A program made the position numbers and the translations under genes. A stretch of 64,000 bases of DNA from the NCBI RefSeq assembly GCF_019393635.1, contig NC_057863.1, positions 573,756,284-573,820,283 of the forward strand. Reading direction: 5' to 3'. Positions 20,831-32,284 of this stretch are shown here, one piece after another. Under the pieces are notes generated by a model. The model worked only from the letters and a program-made list of their open reading frames with translations. It did no database searches and was not told the origin of the DNA. This DNA comes from Dromiciops gliroides. Its lineage: Eukaryota > Chordata > Mammalia > Microbiotheria > Microbiotheriidae. Numbering within the stretch: position 1 is the stretch's first letter; each line of letters begins with the position of its first letter.

Positions 20831-21288
20831 ACCCCCAAACCGCACTCCCGGAGTGGAGGGAAGGGGGCGTCTGCTCTTGGGGACAGGGAGGAAACGAAGG
20901 CACTGGGAAGCCACGGGGGTGAGAAGGGTCGGTTATGGTCACTACCATCTCTGGGATGTGGGGAGAAGTGGGGGCTATATAGGGAGCTAGGCGTGCAGGT
21001 TTGTACCTACGAGGGGGCGGCTGTAGAGCTGGCTGCCCTTCTCCAATGTCCGGCCCTTGTTTGCACTGAACTCTATAGAAGTACACGTATAGGGGCAAGT
21101 CTGAGATTTGCAGGAAGTGTGTGTGTTTTGGCTGGGGGCTTCTGTCAAGTGGATCCTTTGGGAATAAAGACGGGTCCACATGCAGTGATGATCTATATGG
21201 AATGGATACAGGGGATGGGACCAGGAAAGGGAGAGAAGGCTTGGCTCCCGGCGCCTCAGCTCCTGCAACAGGCCCATTTCCTTGTTAT

Positions 21289-21480
21289 AGGATCTTTGAC
21301 TCAGAGCTGGAAGGGACCGTAGAGGTCATCTGGTCCAACTCTCCCTCATTTTACCGATGAGGAAACTGAGAATCAAAGAGTCAAAATGACTCGTCCAAAG
21401 TCGCGCGGCAATTAAGGGGGCGGGGGGAGAGCCCGGCAGTTGAACCTACGTCCTTTGAGTCCAAATCCGATGGTTCCTTC
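21289..21480 (-). mobile_element. Old repeat in the first 660 bp of FOXO1 intron 1
   Basis: 'cagagctggaagggaccgta', 'gaggtcatctggtcc', 'ttttaccgatgaggaaactg', 'cagttgaacctacgtccttt'. It is the only interspersed repeat seen between 18.1 and 24.3 kb. Confidence 0.7.
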
Positions 21481-24345
21481 CCTAAAATTGTTAGGGAAGT
21501 GCAGGGTCAGAGTCTGGAAGCCCCGGGTGAGTCTCTGCAGTGTGTAGTCCCTAAATTGGTGCCGAGCCGCGATGCCATTTCCCCTGGAACCTAGAGGGGC
21601 AGCAAAAAACAGGGGTGAAGTCAGTGTGTGAGTGTGAGTGTGTGTGTTTCTGTCTCCTGCACTTCGGAGAGAGTGGGACAAGCAGGTGGAGGAAAAGAAG
21701 CTCGAGGAAGCTGCTTTGGTGCGGGCCTTGTAGTTTTCTTAGAGGACCCACTCCTCGTTTTGTTTTGATTTATCTGAAGTGACCCCGGGTTCAGGGGGCT
21801 GGGCATTAGCTAAAAGAGCCCGGGATAGCTCATCCGACACGTGCAAAGGGGCGGCCACAGCTGGCGGGGTTTACGGGCGCTGGGCTGCGTTAGCTGAGTT
21901 AAAGTTCAAGTGTGACACTTTGGAGGGGGTGGGGTGAGAGGGAGGGGACCTCTGGGGTGGTTGCCTGGAGAGGGACTTAGCTAAGAAAGCCAGCGCATTT
22001 AAAGGGCCAGTGCTTCTTCCCGAGATCTTTCGGTTAAATGCAGTCTTTCCGGCCTGTGATTGCTTTGGTAGGGAAAAGATAGGAGACCTGTGGACGCAAG
22101 GGCTCCCCGACTTGCACTGGCCTCATGCTTAAATCTTTTAATTAAGAACTGGGGTTTTAATTTATTTCACATTAGATTATAACACAACGCCGAAGTGTTG
22201 TGTCAGGGACCTTTCTGTTACATACATTTGGGGACCAGGTGGAAATAAATGGAATAACATGAAAGCCGAAGTTTTCCTGCAGAGAGAATTGGTTGTAACA
22301 GTGTTTTAGGCCGTTCTGTTCTGTAGAATCAAAATGGGACCCATTCAGCTACTACATCTAGTTTCTGAAATAATTGGAGGCCGATTTTAAGGAGGCAATG
22401 GATTGTTGACTCTCAGAAACCTGGCAGGACCTTCTCTATGGTGGTCCTGCAGGTCCTATTTTCACAACCGAGTTCTAATGGCATCATACAGTTTGAAAAA
22501 CATATTAATTGTTCACTAGTTTGATCAAGATACTTTCTCTTGATTCCCCCTCCCCCCCTCATTTTGAGGTTCACAGCATAACTAGGGCTAAGACTTATTG
22601 GGCAATTGTATAGCAAAGTTGCTTTACATAAAGGTCATACTTGTAGTTAGTTAATTAATGTGTGACCAAAAGGTCGAACTACTTAACATTATTTTGAAGC
22701 TCTTCCTCAAGTAACTAGTTTTGTTTCTTTAACAGTTTTCACTGTTTTGGATTTAAAAATAATCACATGCCTTAAAAATTACTTGAAGGTGTATTCTACA
22801 TCATTTTACTACCTCGTATGTAACCCTCCCTTTCATAAGAACGTTATGAAAGGCTTCTGTTCTTTTAAATTAAAATAATCTGGGTTACTCTCCAAAAACA
22901 ATTTGATTTAATAACATATACTTTTTTGTGCTCGTAACAATATTACTTGAATATCATACACTGTGGTCACTTAGAAGATTTGCAATTTTTAAAAAGAAAC
23001 AAAGGCCCATTATGTTGACATTCAAAGTACAGTGTGTACTCAATCCACTCTTTTTAGACCTTTAGAATGGCAACAACCTATTTAAAACTGTTAAAGTACT
23101 ATTTTTTAAAGGTATTGGGGGACTTTATTTGGGATTTAAATTTACTTGGCCTCACAAGGCATTTATTAAAACAGTTTTTGGGGTGTAAAATTTTAATCTT
23201 TTACCAGAGCTAGAAAATGTATAGATGCTTTTATTAAGGAAATCATCTTTGAAATACATGCTTTCAGAAACTGGTTCTTTTGGTTGGTTCAAGATAGCCC
23301 ATCATTTTCAAATGACTAAACCTTTCAGGTGTCTTCAAAGTCAGTTGGTAGAAGTAAGATTACATCTAGTTCATTTTCAGTTTGAGTAAAAGGGTATTTT
23401 AGCAGCAAAGAAACTTCTCTCCCTCCTTTTTATAAATGCGTTGCTTGTTAAAACCAAGCTTCCCTCCGATCTGAAAGACTCTCCTGTTCTCAAGGTTTAT
23501 GAAGTGAAGTAATTTTGTTCCTTTTAGATTAAAGACTTGCTCCAAAAGGACAAGCAACCCCAAACTTTTATTAAGTGATGAGATGCTTTAGGATTGCTGA
23601 TAATATGTTGGAAAGAAATATTTCCTATAATTTAATACTCCACACTGGCATTAACTTGTGTGTCAATGTAATTTCTTGACTTTTATGCACAAGGCTTCCC
23701 TGTGGCTTAAGTTAAATCTCATGTAAATAATTTCCATTATTTGGAAAGTTAAGCAATATTAATAATATTAATGTGAATAATGATACTTTGACCTTTCTCA
23801 TCACTTGCCAAAATGCCACCTACATCTGTACCGGTTCAAGTACTGGTCATATTTGTGAGAAAATAGGCATTTTGTGTGTTCAGAGAGACTACTTTTTAAC
23901 TTTTCACCCTACCACAGGGCTGGTGGTGTAAGGTCACAGGTGACAGAGGATGATCCTTAATGAATCCTTTAAGCTGAGCACAGTATTTGTAAACAGTGAA
24001 AACTTTATTTTCCTTCTCACCTGTGATATTAAGAAAACATTCTAGAATTGTACCTGTGCGTGCGAGTTGAGGTGAGATGGTGTTGAGAGCTGGGGTGTGT
24101 GTGTGTTTTTTAATATGTTGAATAGTTAAAATTAATAGGTTTAAGTTAACATAGCATTCGTTTTGTGGTGGATGGGCTTTCTAATATTTGGACTGAAAAG
24201 CTTTGGTGTGTTGATCATAAAGCATTATCCATTTTTTATTTATATTTGAAAACACCTAATTTTTTCCATGAGATTTCAAAGATTAGGCTAATTTATTAGC
24301 TCTCAGATGGAGGGACAGAAAGACGAGACTGTTTACTACACAGTG
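21481..24345 (+). other. Repeat-poor 5' part of FOXO1 intron 1
   Basis: No SINE, LINE or DNA transposon recognised over 2.9 kb, apart from a GT-rich run near 21,624-21,648 and 24,097-24,110. AT-rich from 22,130. A candidate for conserved intronic regulatory DNA. Confidence 0.5.
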
Positions 24346-24347
24346 TA

Positions 24348-24415
24348 TGTGCTGTCCCAAAAGTCTCAGTGCAGATGTAAGTTTAGGACTTCAATAAGAC
24401 TTCTGGGACACCACC
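24348..24415. mobile_element. Miniature mariner-like element
   Basis: Inverted ends gctgtcccaaaagtctc (from 24,351) and aagacttctgggacaccac (24,396-24,414) are mariner termini. TA dinucleotides lie just outside (24,346-24,347 and 24,416-24,417). Only about 68 bp remain, with no transposase. Confidence 0.7.
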
Positions 24416-24502
24416 TATATTTGATTTGTAGTATTAATCCTGATGAGAATGATTTGAATGATTTGAGGAGCCTTCCCTATCTCTGGTTTGGGTAGAGATA
24501 GA

Positions 24503-24547
<45 letters not shown>

Positions 24548-24548
24548 T
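24503..24548. repeat. (ATT)n microsatellite
   Basis: About 15 ATT units abutting the 3' end of a reversed SINE, probably grown from its tail. Confidence 0.95.
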
Positions 24549-24684
24549 GTGGGGCAGTGGGGGGTTAAATGACTTGCCCAAGGTCACACAGCTAGTAAGT
24601 GTCAAGTGTCTGAGGCCGGATTTGAACTCAGGAACTCCTGAATCCAGGGCTGGTGCTTTATCCACTGCGCCACCTAGCTGCCCC
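24549..24684 (-). mobile_element. WSINE1-type SINE, mixed A/B
   Basis: Reversed SINE from 'ggggcagtggggggtt' to GCTGCCCC. No flanking duplication found because the tail became (ATT)n. Confidence 0.88.
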
Positions 24685-25058
24685 TCCCCCCTCACCCCCC
24701 CAGATATTTTTAATAAAATAAGGCTGAAGAACAAGTTTTGTTGTATTAATCAAACTTCAAAAACTACATTTGTCTTGCTTCGGATTGAGAGGCCAGGATA
24801 ATGCATCCTGACATTTTCCTGAGTTTGGAAATTCATTCAGTGGGGTTCTGGAGTGATAAATGTTGTTGGATGGTTCTTCTGAAGACACGACAGGGATTTC
24901 AATCTACATGTAAGGCTCGAAAATGAAGTACGTACATAGGAAAAGAACTTAGTGAGTTCAAGCCATTATATTTTCCCCAGATGTAGTTGTGCTGACTTCT
25001 TATCTAGAAATGTAATTTGGTTTCAGTGGTGTTTGGAATTTTTAACATATCCTTTTTT

Positions 25059-25226
25059 TTTGTTTTTTGGTATTTTTTTTTTTTTTTTAGTGAGGCAATT
25101 GGGGTTAAGTGACTTGCCCAGGGTCACACAGCTAGTAAGTGTGTTAAGTGTCTGAGGTCAGATTTGAACTCAGGTACTCCTGACTCCAGGGCCAGTGCTC
25201 TATCCACTGCGCCACCTAGCTGCCCC
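25059..25226 (-). mobile_element. WSINE1-type SINE, subfamily A, with TSD
   Basis: Reversed SINE with T-runs. The duplication aacatatcctttttt is at 25,044-25,058 and aacatatccttttt at 25,227-25,240. Confidence 0.92.
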
Positions 25227-25769
25227 AACATATCCTTTTTAAAAAATAAAGCTTTTGAACAATAAAAAATATAGTACACGATTTCTCTTTCAATAGCATT
25301 TCATAAAAGTTGAGAGTGATTGTATAGCTATTAGGAACTAGTATTTCTTTGGTGGCTGGATTAAGCACTGATGGACTGTTACCTAGCTCAAGAATATGTA
25401 AGCTTAGGCTATAGGAAATCCCAGGGGTTGGTTTGGGGGGAAGGAATGGGTGACTATCCAGTGGTAGGTAGATAGACCTTATAGTAAGTTGAAAACTTTA
25501 TCCTTCTTTTTGCATCCTTATGGTTTCTTTGCTCCGTGCCTAACTCTAAGCTGCCAAACATTCAACTACCCCGAAGGGCAGCAGGCATTAGCCCAGTAGT
25601 TTGTTGGTCCATCTGTACTTTTAGCACTTTCAGGGTGGGATATGCAGCAGCAAAGCCCTGTATGTTTCTGGAAACTGCCCAGAAATTTACATTATGGTAA
25701 TTTCCCTGGCCTACTTTTTGGAGAGCACCCTATGATTTTATAGTAACCTGGGATGGTTTTAATTTGTTT

Positions 25770-26200
25770 CAGTTCAGCAAACATTTGTTGGAGATCTGCA
25801 TTACATGGTGCTGGGTGCTGTGAATGAATACGTCAATAAGGAGTTTATATTACGGTACAAGAGGCATGTACCCAAATAATTCTTAGGACAATATATAGAG
25901 AGAAAGTCCATAAGATATAAATAGTGTGCAATGGGATCTGTATGGGGAAACAAAGTTACTTTTGGCTGTGTGTGTGTGTGTGTGATTAAGAAAGCCTTCT
26001 TGAAGGAGGTAGCATTTGACGGGGACCTTGAAGGGTCCAGTGTCCTGGAGGGATTTGGAGGTGGAAAAAAAGCATACGCTTTGAGAGCTAGCTTGGTGGG
26101 AGTGTTGGATGGTTTCCAGGGTAAACACTGTGGTGTTGGGCCTGGCTGTCATGATGTAGTTCAGAATCAGGAAATTCCTGCAATGGTAATAGGGCTCCTT
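25770..26200 (+). repeat. Ancient repeat of the 'cagcaaacatttgttgg' type
   Basis: The start 'gcaaacatttgttggagatc' and 'ggtgctgggtgctgtgaatg', then 'agccttcttgaaggaggtag', match the long ancient family at 15,690. Contains (GT)n at 25,967-25,983. Confidence 0.45.
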
Positions 26201-26376
26201 GACCTGCTGATGGTTTTGTGCTTTGCTTCACCAAAGCAACCTGCAGGGACTTGACTACACCACCAGAGGGACCTCCTTTAGGTCTTATGGCCTGCTTTCA
26301 TCCAAAATCCATCATTTCAGCAGCAGCTCTCCTTTCTCATGTTGCTATCCCTAGCCAAAGATGAAGGGAAGAATAA

Positions 26377-26402
26377 AGAGTCTTTTCTTTCTTTCTTCCT
26401 TC

Positions 26403-26489
<87 letters not shown>

Positions 26490-26580
26490 CCTTCCTTCCT
26501 TTCTTTTCTTTCCTTCTTTCCTTCCTCTCCTTTTCTTTTTTCCTTGCTTCCTTCCTTTCCTTCTTTTTTCCTTTTTTAAA
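26377..26580. repeat. Polypyrimidine (CTTT/CCTT)n tract
   Basis: About 200 bp of almost pure pyrimidine on the + strand, with over 20 CTTT units. Such mirror-type tracts can form triplex DNA. Confidence 0.95.
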
Positions 26581-26654
26581 GGATCAAAGGCAGTTGTAGT
26601 GCTAACAGATTCTTTCAGATATACTTAGTATGGGAAATAACACTGGTCTTACTG

Positions 26655-26870
26655 GAAACAGTATGATTGTTAAGAGTTTGTAAATCTGGGTTTGAGTCCT
26701 TGCCCCACTATTTACATTCTGTGTAACCCATAGCAAGTTACTTAAGCTTTTTATGCCTCAGTTTTCTCATCTATAAAACAAGGATTGTATACATTTGCTA
26801 TCTCATAGCTTTGATGTAAGGAAAGGGTTTTGTATAAACCCTAAAACACCATAAAAAGTGACTTATTCTT
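26655..26870 (+). mobile_element. MIR/Mar1-type CORE-SINE
   Basis: 'gtaaatctgggtttgagtcc', 'gcaagttacttaagcttttt', 'cctcagttttctcatctata', 'gcatttgctatctcat'-like middle, in sense order. Confidence 0.7.
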
Positions 26871-26950
26871 TTCTCTCTGAATCCTCCCTTCAGCTTGAAC
26901 AGTCTGACATAATTGTCAGTGGTAGATAGCTCTTTGCAGATAAATATTAC

Positions 26951-27250
26951 TTTTATATTCAGAATCCTTTTCTTCTAAGGAACTCAGAATGTTGGATTCT
27001 CTTAGCAGCCCTTATAGTTTCTCCAGCGTAGGAGGCAGCAGCAGTAGTAGCAAGGACAATCTAGCTTTAAACCATTCATTTGTGGATAATAGGAAACGAT
27101 CTACTGTTCCTTTACTTTATATTCAGAGTGCTTTTCTCCTAAGGGATTCAAAATACTGTATTCTCTTAGCAGCCCTTATTTATCCAGTGTTGTAGGAGGC
27201 AGAGGTGGTAAGGACGGTCAAGCTTTGGATTTTCATTATGTGGTTAATCA
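26951..27250 (+). repeat. Diverged two-copy tandem duplication, period about 165 bp
   Basis: Copy 1 starts at 26,951 and copy 2 at 27,116. Shared words in the same order: tttatattcag, ttcttagcagcccttat, gtaggaggcag, and a forkhead-free 'caatctagcttt/gtcaagcttt' end. Not a recognised transposon. Confidence 0.75.
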
Positions 27251-27419
27251 TAATACACTGCTTGTTTTAAATTCTAGGCTGACTCAACACCTGCCCCCAG
27301 AATACTTCCTTCATCATCAGATAATGTTGGGTGTAGTTTTAGGAGTAGCTTAAGTCAGATATATTGGTGGCACTCATCTTCCATACCAAGAGGCGATGTT
27401 CCAGAAGTTCACTTGTAAA

Positions 27420-27595
27420 CCATAGCATATAGAGTTGGAAGTTATCTTAGAAGATCATGTGTAGTCCAACCTTCACGTTTTACAAATGAGGAAAGTGAAA
27501 CCAAGGAAGTTAAGTGACTTGTTTAAGGGTACCTAGGGATTCTAACTCTGCTCTCCTGACTCTAAATCTTGAGCTCTTTCCATTATAATGGGCAT
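27420..27595 (-). mobile_element. Old repeat of the 'agagttggaagttat' type
   Basis: 'tagagttggaagttatctta', 'acaaatgaggaaagtgaaac', 'aagttaagtgacttg', 'tctcctgactc'. Same family as 21,289. Confidence 0.6.
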
Positions 27596-28260
27596 ATTTA
27601 GAAGATTGGAGATGATGAATTAAGTACCTTAAAATCTGGAGTCAAGTTTACCAATAGTCATCACCCACCCATTAGGGATTTCCAAAGCTATTTCCCAGAC
27701 ATTGAAGTTCTTGCTTTTTTGTACTCCATTTTTTTTCCATAGTAACAATGTGAAGTTTCCAGGTTGGCATGCAAACACTTAGCTCATAATGTACCTGAAA
27801 TATAGTATTCCAGAACCTAAGCATGACATTTAACAATGTTTCTGTGGGAAAGTGTTCATAATTCTAACTTGGGAAGCCAGGAACACACCAAATGTCAGAT
27901 GTTCTCTGAATTGAATCAAATTTCCTTTGTGGTGGCACACCCTTCCCTTGCCTCAGCAGTGCTTTCAGGTTCTTGCAGCTCCTTCTGGGGAAAGGGATGA
28001 GGACTGTCTTGGGTCCAAGCCGCTGGTGGTGTCTCTGGAGTTAGGGGCCTTGGATGAGAGTAAGCTGGAGTTTTGGTCAGGAGCCTTAATGGAGGCTATA
28101 AGTAGAGAGAGATGGGGAGAAAGGCTTCCCCGTTTGGTGTGTGGGGAACTATGAAGGTCCAGGCCTTCCTGCTAGGTAAACCAGTGGAGATACACACCTT
28201 GGTTTTGAATTTGTCAGCCCTTAGCACTAGGGATTTCTATTGCTATTGCTTGTTGCTTTT

Positions 28261-28385
28261 TTTTTTTTTTTTTGGTAAGGCAATTGGGGTTAAGTGACTT
28301 GCCCAGGGTCACACAGCTAGTGTTAAGTGTCTGAGGCTGGATTTGAACTCAGGTACTCCTGACTCCAGGGCCGGTGCTCTATCCA
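28261..28385 (-). mobile_element. 5'-truncated WSINE1-type SINE with TSD
   Basis: The reversed SINE stops at 'ggtgctctatcca', lacking about 23 nt of the head. The 13-bp duplication gcttgttgctttt is at 28,248-28,260 and 28,386-28,398. Confidence 0.92.
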
Positions 28386-28621
28386 GCTTGTTGCTTTTAA
28401 TAAGGGTTTGTTTACTTCCCTGGATCACTGCAGAAAAAAATGCAGTATTATATACAGCTTGTCCAAACTAATGTCCTTGAAGGAAGCTTCTTTTCAGGCT
28501 TTTTTTTTTCTCCCAAAGACTTTTTGCTAGTATATAGTTATAATAAAGATATAAGATGTCAAAATGTCTTATTTATAAGTTTCCCCTCCTCTTCTCTCCT
28601 CCTCCCCCCTGTAGACATCAT

Positions 28622-28825
28622 GCAGTCTGGGTTTTTAACCTGGGATTTCAAGGATGTATAAACCTGTGAATTTAGATAAAGAAAAAAAATGACATCTCTA
28701 TTTTCACTAACCTTTCATCAAAATTTAGCATTTCCTTCAATTATGAATGTAGGCAAAAATCATTCTTCTGAGAAAGAGTCCATAGGCTTCATTAGACTGC
28801 CAAGAAAGGGTAAGAAGTCCTGCTA
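28622..28825 (+). mobile_element. Small hAT-like DNA transposon remnant
   Basis: The ends 'gggtttttaacctgggat' and 'agggtaagaagtcctg' form imperfect inverted termini. The inner 'atttagcatttccttcaatt' and 'gaatgtaggcaaaaatcatt' match a mammal-wide non-autonomous family. Confidence 0.6.
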
Positions 28826-29569
28826 TAGAGAAAGACAGGGTTAGATTCATCTCTATTTCAGAGAAAAACCCAGATGTGGGCTAGCCTTAGCATCTGAGAC
28901 CTAAGCAGGAGGTCTGGAGTGGAGAGCAAAATAACATAGCTTAAGAGGTGTGTGTATGTCTGTGTGTGATATGATTGGCATTGAAGTTACTTGCTCTCAG
29001 CCTCCTGTAATTGTAAAGGCTTTCGAGAGAATACAGCAGGAATCAGACTGAAGGGAGTGGACTTAAGAATTTACCTTTACTTCTCTTGCCTCTTCCAACC
29101 ACTAAAGACCCTATCCTGGACCCTGGACCAAGGTAAGAAATAGGACTTGAGTGGAGGTGACAGTAGAGGACCTGAGGCAACAGGGTGTGTGTTCATGGGG
29201 AGGTGTTGAAAGGACTAGAGGCATAGGGAGGCCAATCCCAAGGATGCTGTGTTCCTGAGTGGCCATCAATAAGCCACTTGGCTGACAAAAAATTCCTGGC
29301 TGGCCACTTACAAGGAAGGAATGTACATAAATTGGACATACATAAATTAGGGCCTGCCTATAATTAGGAATTGAAATCTGTTACCCAAAATATCACATAC
29401 CAGCGTTGCTTGTTTTCATCACATGCATTTAGTGAATTTTCACTTAACATTTTCTAAACTAGAAGCATTCAACAGGTGCTCTCTTTTCAAGCATTTTCAT
29501 TACTCAGAAAAATCATGAAGTTGAGAGTAAGAATTTGTGATGGTGATAGGGGGTGTAAACTTAGTCCTC
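28826..29569. other. No gene seen
   Basis: Unassigned sequence with a short GT run near 28,945-28,968. Confidence 0.3.
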
Positions 29570-29939
29570 TGATTCTGACTTCCAGCCCTCCTACTGAAAT
29601 TACCTCCCTGGAAGTCACTAGTCAGTCAGCTCCTGGGAACTCTTCTTGATTTCTCTGCAGTATTTGCTACTGTTGACTACCTTTTTATTCTTAAATTATA
29701 CCCTCAGTGTTAAGCCACTATCCAGGTTTCCTTTCATGGTTTTCTTTACTCTTCTCTTCTTTTTATCATTTAACAGTAGTCATTCCCCCATGACTCTATT
29801 GCTTGGCTCTTTTTTTTCTTTCTAATTTATCCTCTTTCAGAAAATTCATTCCTTCTAATGGCTTTGATTATCTCATGTATCAATGAATCCCAAATCTATT
29901 TCTTTTGTTTTACTTTTGGATGCTATGCTTAAATAGATG

Positions 29940-30127
29940 CATCCCATTGTGGTAGTAGTAAGGTTGGTTTTGGAGCCAACAAGACCCGAGTTCAGTTCCC
30001 ATCTTTTGACATATCCTGGCTGTTACCCTGGTTAAGTCTTTTAACTAATTAGGGCACGAGGCAACTCTTGAGACAAGAAAGGGTACAGACTTGCATTGGT
30101 AGAGGGAATTTTTTCATCTGAGAGTTC

Positions 30128-30129
<2 letters not shown>
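29940..30129 (+). mobile_element. SINE of the 'cattggtagaggga' type within L2
   Basis: 'cgagttcagttcccatc' head part and a 'acttgcattggtagagggaa' tail; related tails at 45,005 and 55,440. The microsatellite grows from its 3' side. Confidence 0.55.
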
Positions 30130-30184
<55 letters not shown>

Positions 30185-30188
30185 GTGT

Positions 30189-30239
<51 letters not shown>
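30130..30239. repeat. Compound (AC)n-(TG)n-(TC)n microsatellite
   Basis: (AC) about 25 units, a short atatgtgtgtg junction, then (TC) about 23 units. The AC/TG junction can fold back on itself. Confidence 0.97.
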
Positions 30240-30243
<4 letters not shown>

Positions 30244-30794
30244 CTAGGTCCTATCCCTGTCACTTTGCTTCTCCTTTTACCTTGGAATTCACCTTCTTTC
30301 AAAACTGTTACAATTCCCAACTTCCCCATTTCTGTCAATGTTCCCCATCAACCTTCCAGTCATCTTGGAGACATAGCCATGAGATAAACACTTGTTTTGT
30401 TCTTCGGAATTGACTTTGATTCCTTCTTTTTCCCTCACTGCATTCAACAGATCTGATACTGTTGATTCTTCACTCACTATGTTTCTTTCATCCATTTTCC
30501 ACCACCATCATCTTAGCCTTAGTTTCCCCTATTTATACCTTGGGCTCATCTGTTCCCTCCCCCTCCCCTTGTCTTTCTGCTTCCTTACAGGAATTTCCTC
30601 TTCTCTTCCTCATTGCCAACTCAGGACCCACACTTTGTAAAGCCTTCCTCACTATGCCAGCCCGAAATGATCTCTCCCCTCTTTGAAGTCCCATAGAACC
30701 TTTCATTTCGGGCCCATCATATAATTTGTTTTAACTCGTTGTGTACATGTCTTGTCTCAGCTAGATTGTAAGCATTTGGAAGACAGGAATGGTG

Positions 30795-31275
30795 CAGAGC
30801 ATTGTAGAAGAAAAACACTAGGTCAGGGGTCAGGAGACCCAGCTGTTAGTTTTGGTTCTGCCATTTACTAGATGGTATGGTGGGTATGGAGCACCAGATC
30901 TGGAGTCAGGAAGACTGGAGTTCAAATCTGGACTCAAACTCTTGTAAGTTGTGTGACCCTGGACAAGTCATAACCCTGTTTGCCTCAGTTTCCTCTTCTG
31001 TAAAATGAGCTGGAAAAGGAAAGGGCAAACCGTTCCAGTATTTTTGCCAAAAAAACCTCCAAAAACCAAAGAGAGGATGCAAAGAGTTGGACATGACTGA
31101 ACACCAAGAACAGATGTAATCATAGGTTTGTCACCTTACTTTTCTGAACTTTAGTTTCCTCACTGGGAAAATGAGGATAATAATGTTTGCCATACCTACC
31201 TCATGGGGTTGTTATGAGGAAAAGCTCTTTGTAAACTGTAAAACTATATGTACAAAAACATTGGTTGTTATTTGG
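30795..31275 (+). mobile_element. MIR-type element interrupted by a long Mar1-type SINE
   Basis: Outer MIR: 'caggggtcaggagacccagc' then 'tttcctcactgggaaaatga' and 'ggttgttatgaggaa'. Inner SINE at about 30,870-31,110: 'ctggagtcaggaagactgga', 'aaatgagctggaaaaggaaa', 'aagagttggacatgactgaa'. Confidence 0.7.
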
Positions 31276-31404
31276 GTGATTTGTTATGCTAACAATGTGC
31301 CTGGATAGTCTTTTATGGACGGGAGAAATTAGAGTGAACAGTGATTTTTAAAGTCACCTGGATTAAATTCTGTTAGTAGAATTTGCTTGACTAATAAAAA
31401 TGTC

Positions 31405-31560
31405 CTCCACATATCAATCAGCAAATTAAGTAAGCACCTACTGGTGTAGAGCACCCTACTACGTTCTAGAGAAGATGAAAAGTATAAATAAGACCTAGTC
31501 CTTGTTCTCCAGAAGATAAGACAGGAGAATAAGATGCCAACACAGGTAGCTAGCTGTACA
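31405..31560 (+). repeat. Ancient repeat of the 'aagcacctactggtgta' type
   Basis: 'taagtaagcacctactggtg' and 'ctagtccttgttctccagaa' match the start of the family seen at 25,770, 43,795 and 57,370. Confidence 0.45.
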
Positions 31561-32284
31561 TATTAGGCAGTAATTTGTTATTTAATGGATGAGGTCTTCC
31601 ATACTGTATCATTTTCTTTCTTTGTATGATATGTTCAGCCTTAATAAAATCCTTTATTTGAAAATTATTTTAGCAGTAGCCCTAATAATTTAATCAGAAA
31701 TTTAATATTTTTCTTCATGTGGCTAAAAATGTGCTAAATTTTATATTTTTTAATTATTCCAGTTCATAAACAAAAATATTTTTACAAAAACACATATTTT
31801 TATAATACATCAGTGAGAAAATAGTATTTGACATGTACATTTTCCTTAGTTTTTCAGAAACATCTATTAAATTTAGAGGTGCTTACAATGTATTTCAAAG
31901 CCAAGTATTTCACGTAAATATATGCTAATTTGATGTACAGAACTGATGAAATGGTGCAGATTTAGTTTATATTACCTAAAAACTTGTAATAACAGAATTG
32001 ATTCTTGCTTTGTTAGTTCTAGAATATTGAAATTTGTACCATTCTATTTCCCTTTTGTAAAGGATGCTCATAAATGTACTTTTCTTTGAAAATTAAATTT
32101 AAAATTTGAATATTAAAAATATTAAAGTAATCACAGGGAAATTATCCTGGGTCAAGAGCTTCATTATTACAGAATTAAATATCACTGTAAACTGACATTT
32201 TTATGTGTTTTCTGGAGAGACTACTATAGTTATATCATTAAATGTTAGACTTTGTGATTATTTGGTCTTTTTAGGGCAGGAGTT
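31561..32284 (+). other. Repeat-free AT-rich intron DNA
   Basis: About 700 bp very AT-rich, without recognised repeats. Candidate conserved block. Confidence 0.4.

Larger units (their letters stand above)
19430..21060. other. CpG island over FOXO1 promoter and exon 1
   Basis: C+G and CpG are much more frequent here than in the AT-rich flanks, from the promoter through the 5' UTR and exon 1 into the first intron bases. The edges were judged by eye. Confidence 0.75.
29570..30790 (+). mobile_element. LINE-2 fragment (reverse-transcriptase 3' part), interrupted
   Basis: 'cttgatttctctgcagtatt', 'ctactgttgactacct', then after the interruption 'cccatttctgtcaatgttcc' and the 3' end 'ctagattgtaagcatttgga' follow L2 order. 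The SINE and microsatellites at 29,940-30,239 split it. Very old. Confidence 0.6.

Noticed and set aside
20018-20914. A 298-codon open frame antisense to FOXO1 exon 1
   Set aside because: It mirrors a GC-rich exon with Ala/Gln runs, and its peptide is low-complexity Arg/Leu/Gly. No family match; a shadow of FOXO1.
26254-26274. CTCF-like ccaccagagggacc
   Set aside because: Breaks the GGC core of the motif, so it is weaker than the two listed sites.
30096-30413. Open frame with His/Thr and Ser/Leu runs
   Set aside because: Produced by the AC and TC microsatellites and flanking L2 sequence.
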